Shown piece after piece: positions 61,471-64,000 of a stretch of 64,000 bases of DNA. The DNA lies in the NCBI RefSeq assembly GCF_022808915.1, contig NZ_JAKZFS010000002.1:124001-188000 (forward strand), in the 5' to 3' direction. The DNA is from Fundidesulfovibrio terrae (GTDB lineage Bacteria; Desulfobacterota; Desulfovibrionia; Desulfovibrionales; Desulfovibrionaceae). Each line of letters opens with the position of its first letter. Positions within the stretch are counted from its first letter, which is position 1. The position numbers and the translations under genes are program-made. The notes beneath the pieces were generated by a model. The model made no database searches, had not been told where the DNA came from, and worked only from the letters and a program-made list of their open reading frames with translations.

Positions 61471-61823
61471 CCGTGGTGGAGAGCGTGATCAACGGCGTGA
61501 CCGTGCTGGCCCCCCTGGGGACGCGCCTGGACGCCGGCGGATGCGGCGAATTCCGCCGGAGGCTCGAGCAGGTGCTGGCCCGGGGCCAGAAGTTCATCGC
61601 CCTGGATCTGGGCGCGGTGCGCTTCATGGACTCCACGGGCCTGGCGGTGATTTTGTCGGCGCTCCAGGGGCTGGCCGGGGAGGGGCGGATAGCCTGCGCC
61701 GGGGCGGGCGCCCAGGTCCGCAAGCTCTTCGAGGTGACCAGGCTGGACCAGGGTCTCGTGAGCCTTTACTCCTCGGTGGACCAGGCTGTGGACAGCCTCG
61801 CCCGAACCCAGGGGAGGCGGTGA
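61467..61823 (+). CDS. STAS-domain anti-sigma factor antagonist
   Basis: Product of 118 residues, a single STAS domain. The phosphorylatable serine is Ser56 in VRFMDSTGLAVILSAL, and the C-terminal helix RLDQGLVSLYSSVDQAVDSL fits RsbV/SpoIIAA. It should be the phosphatase's substrate and the anti-sigma kinase's partner. Start ATG 61467 with GGGAGGA in the preceding gene. Its TGA overlaps the next ATG (TGATG at 61821-61825). Confidence 0.93.
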   Translation: MTVVESVINGVTVLAPLGTRLDAGGCGEFRRRLEQVLARGQKFIALDLGAVRFMDSTGLAVILSALQGLAGEGRIACAGAGAQVRKLFEVTRLDQGLVSLYSSVDQAVDSLARTQGRR

Positions 61824-62251
61824 TGCCCAAAACCAGAACGCTTACGATGACCATCGACAGCTCGTTGGACAACGTCTCCCTGGTGGGCAACGCGGTGCGG
61901 GGCATCCTGGAGAACGAGCCTGGCCCCCGCCACGACATCCCGTTGGTGGAGCTGGCCGTGTGCGAGGCGGTGAACAACGCCATCATCCACGGCTACGACC
62001 AGAAGGAGGGTTTCCCTGTGGAGGTCTCCCTGAGCCTGGCCAAGGGGAAGCTCATCGTGACCGTGGCCGACCGAGGCCGGGGATTCTCCACCTTTCCCGA
62101 CGCCCTGCCCAAGGTCCCCGCCGGCGAGGACCTCCAGAACATGCCCCTGGGGGGCTGGGGACTTCGGATCATGGGCGAGGTGATGGAGCAGGTGCGCTAT
62201 TCCAGCGACGCGGGGCGCAACGAGCTGACCATGTCTCGGGCCTGGGCTTAA
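61823..62251 (+). CDS. Anti-sigma factor serine kinase, RsbW type
   Basis: HATPase_c kinase of 142 residues. The N-box is LAVCEAVNNAIIHGY, the G1 box is VADRGRGFSTF and the last box is GGWGLRIMGEVMEQVRYS. It phosphorylates the STAS protein and sequesters its target. No sigma factor gene is beside it, so the target may be a different protein, such as a motor or second-messenger component (inference). Start ATG 61823 is coupled to the STAS gene. Confidence 0.93.
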   Translation: MPKTRTLTMTIDSSLDNVSLVGNAVRGILENEPGPRHDIPLVELAVCEAVNNAIIHGYDQKEGFPVEVSLSLAKGKLIVTVADRGRGFSTFPDALPKVPAGEDLQNMPLGGWGLRIMGEVMEQVRYSSDAGRNELTMSRAWA

Positions 62252-62409
62252 GCCGGGGTTGCCAAGCCGGTCTCTTTGACATACTTTGCGCGCCACGGAC
62301 GCCTCCACCGGGGTATTTCGGACCGGTCTTTTCCCCTTTCACGCTCGAACATCACATCCTCCGCGACCGAAGCGGGGGTGGCCTCGGGGCCGTCGCGTCC
62401 GGCAGGGCC

Positions 62410-63849
62410 ATGATCCTAAGCACAGCCAAGCAGATCTCAGCGCGCAACGTGCTCGAGGGCCTGAGACAGGGCCTGAGCCGTTTTTCCGGACCCAGCCGGG
62501 CAGCCCTCATCATGGCCGAGACGCCTGACGCGCCTCTCGTGGTCCACGATCCGAGGCGGCTTCTGCGCGGCCACGAGCCCAAGCTGGCCAAGGTTTTCCT
62601 GGAATCGTCCGGGTGGCGGGACATGGCCCCGGACACCGCTGCCATGAAGCCCTTCGGCCAGGCCGCCTGGGCCGAAAAGCTCCACCTCACCGGGCTCATC
62701 TGCGCCGGTGGCTACTCCCAGCCGCTCTTCTACCAGATGTGGTTCACGGAACGGCACCCAAACATGTGCTCCACCGGGCCCACCGAACGCTGGCTCGAGC
62801 ACGCCGTCTGGCTGCTGGCCCACGACTACGCCTCCGAGGGCGCGTTCTTCACCTCCGCCTCCAAGCACGCCCTGGAGGCTTTCGAGCACCACGCCGTGCG
62901 CAACCACATTTTCGCCGAAATGAGCAAGGGCCTGGGCCGGCCCCCCCACATTCCGCTCTATCCCATCCTGGCGGCCGTGCTGGACATATCCACCACCCGC
63001 GAGGAGGGGGCGCGTCCCACCGGGCAGGTCATCTTCGTGGAACCGTCCGACGCGGACAACGTGCCCTGGCTGATCCGCTTCCCCGAGGTCGAGCGGCCAT
63101 ACCTGCACAATGCCAAGCACGTGCGCAAGCTCCTGTCGTGCGTGGAGAACTCCAGCCGAAGGCTGGTCAGCGACGGCGACAGGGTGCTCGGGGTGAGCGG
63201 TCCGGCCAACGGGCTCGCCAACCGGCTCACCGCCGACTTCCAGGACCGTTTCGGCTTCCTGCGCCTGGGGGGCAAGCCCGTGTGCAGCTTCGTGGACGGC
63301 GTCTACCAGTCCACCACGCGCAAGCCCAACCTGGTGGTGCTGGAGGAGGCCCTGCTGGAGGCCCAGGCCGGTCCCGATCAGGGGCACTCCCTGTTCCAGG
63401 TGGCCAGCGCCATCGTGGACGAGGCGCGCGTGGAAGGCTTCGGCTGCACCCTGGTGCTGGACCCCAAGGCCACCCATCCGGCCCTGGCCGGGCAGAGCGT
63501 CCACCCGTCCCTTTTCCTCGACGATCCGCTGCACCTGGACCTGGCCAAGTCCCTGGCCAAGCTCGACGGCGCGCTGCACCTCACCGGCGGCGGCGAGTTG
63601 CGCGCCTTCGCCTGCCTGCTGGACGGCCGGTCCGTGGAGTCCGAGGACCGCTCGCGCGGGGCGCGCTTCAACTCGGCCCTGCGGTTCACGGCCATGCACC
63701 CGGGCGTCATCGTTGTGGTGGTCTCGGCGGATTCCCCGGTGTTCATCTTCCAGGGAGGGCTCCAGCTCAACGCCATGTGCGATCTGCGCCAGGAGGCCGA
63801 CCTGGAGCTCGATCCCCCCACCCTCGAAAAATGGCTGAGCGAACAATGA
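62410..63849 (+). CDS. DisA_N-domain protein, diadenylate-cyclase-like, divergent motif
   Basis: Product of 479 residues. The C-terminal part (about 360-450) is a DAC/DisA_N fold: LAKLDGALHLTGGGELRAF carries DGA (386-388), the second block reads RGARFNSALRFT (416-427) where cyclases have RHR, and IVVVVSADSPVFIF ends the fold. The N-terminal 330 residues are unrecognised and could be one of the probable sensor domains described next to such DAC domains. Catalysis is therefore uncertain: it may make c-di-AMP, another nucleotide signal, or only bind. Start ATG 62410 is preferred because no family pattern appears in the frame before it; its Shine-Dalgarno is weak. 158 bases separate it from the anti-sigma kinase. 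It overlaps the next ATG by four bases. Confidence 0.75.
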   Translation: MILSTAKQISARNVLEGLRQGLSRFSGPSRAALIMAETPDAPLVVHDPRRLLRGHEPKLAKVFLESSGWRDMAPDTAAMKPFGQAAWAEKLHLTGLICAGGYSQPLFYQMWFTERHPNMCSTGPTERWLEHAVWLLAHDYASEGAFFTSASKHALEAFEHHAVRNHIFAEMSKGLGRPPHIPLYPILAAVLDISTTREEGARPTGQVIFVEPSDADNVPWLIRFPEVERPYLHNAKHVRKLLSCVENSSRRLVSDGDRVLGVSGPANGLANRLTADFQDRFGFLRLGGKPVCSFVDGVYQSTTRKPNLVVLEEALLEAQAGPDQGHSLFQVASAIVDEARVEGFGCTLVLDPKATHPALAGQSVHPSLFLDDPLHLDLAKSLAKLDGALHLTGGGELRAFACLLDGRSVESEDRSRGARFNSALRFTAMHPGVIVVVVSADSPVFIFQGGLQLNAMCDLRQEADLELDPPTLEKWLSEQ

Positions 63850-64000
63850 ACATGCGCGGCGCCTACGTCGTCTACCGCCGGACCCGCGACGGGCGGCTGC
63901 GCTGGGGCTTCAGGATTCCGGCCTGGCTGCCGGTGGCCCTCATGGCCCTCTCGGTTGCCGGGGCCATTCACCTGGCTTGGCGCCTGCCCGAGATCGCGGG
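63846..64000 (+). CDS. Membrane protein, N-terminal fragment cut by the window edge
   Basis: ATG 63846 overlaps the previous stop (ATGA), so it is coupled to the DisA_N gene. About 51 residues are visible: a basic start (MNMRGAYVVYRRTRDGRLRW), then a membrane helix (about 28-47, PVALMALSVAGAIHLAW). No family can be named from this part. Confidence 0.65.
   Translation, partial: MNMRGAYVVYRRTRDGRLRWGFRIPAWLPVALMALSVAGAIHLAWRLPEIA

Overview
The window looks like chromosomal DNA of a high-GC (roughly two-thirds G+C) anaerobic deltaproteobacterium of the Desulfovibrio type (Desulfovibrionaceae; a Fundidesulfovibrio-like genus is my best guess, by inference only). The clues are an oxygen-independent class III ribonucleotide reductase under a cobalamin riboswitch, a CbiK-type cobaltochelatase, a stand-alone AICAR transformylase, many FMN/radical-SAM proteins, several two-component and c-di-GMP proteins, and short hairpin repeats between genes. 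I see no rRNA, tRNA, CRISPR array, insertion sequence or integrase.

Layout. 0-8.6 kb: purine synthesis (AICAR transformylase), a membrane protein, an RNase II/R-family nuclease, then plsY translationally coupled to a GT-C glycosyltransferase. 8.6-11.8 kb: B12 riboswitch followed by overlapping nrdG and nrdD. 11.8-12.5 kb: a small AT-rich patch with its own promoter, a tiny two-repeat protein and a terminator. 12.5-16.6 kb: DUF488 protein, acyltransferase, PocR-PAS histidine kinase. 16.9-29.0 kb: a mostly minus-strand surface-glycan locus (three sugar-nucleotide epimerase/decarboxylase genes, three GT2 glycosyltransferases, a B12-type radical SAM protein, an MFS carrier) interrupted by two tandem membrane GGDEF genes. 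29-39.7 kb: a three-module cell-wall lysin, flavoprotein, prmA, argD, dut, alpha-glucan phosphorylase, DUF3096 protein, corA, cbiK. 39.9-43 kb: copper efflux (csoR-copA) with a readable promoter and operators. 43-51.2 kb: periplasmic helical protein, AI-2E-family permease, cupin, TPR protein with a dead GGDEF domain, a four-gene operon ending in comF, then rplU-rpmA. 51.3-64 kb: motility and signalling: sigma-54 promoter-motB-motA-receiver, a large hybrid kinase, a second motA/motB pair with a PilZ-like gene, a PP2C phosphatase/STAS/anti-sigma-kinase partner switch, and a divergent DisA_N (diadenylate-cyclase-like) protein.

How it fits together. Cobalamin recurs: cbiK supplies cobalt insertion, the riboswitch gates the B12-independent reductase, and the glycan locus carries a B12-class radical SAM protein. 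Cyclic-dinucleotide signalling also recurs: two intact GGDEF cyclases sit in the glycan locus, a degenerate one elsewhere, a PilZ-like protein beside the second stator, and a DisA_N protein at the end of the partner-switch operon, suggesting nucleotide-second-messenger control of motility versus surface glycan (inference).

The most striking non-coding signal is a dispersed hairpin repeat. It is present ten times, has a fixed CCGCCGGAGGC tail and a stem whose sequence changes while its pairing is kept. Two other GC-rich repeat families accompany it, mostly in the glycan locus.
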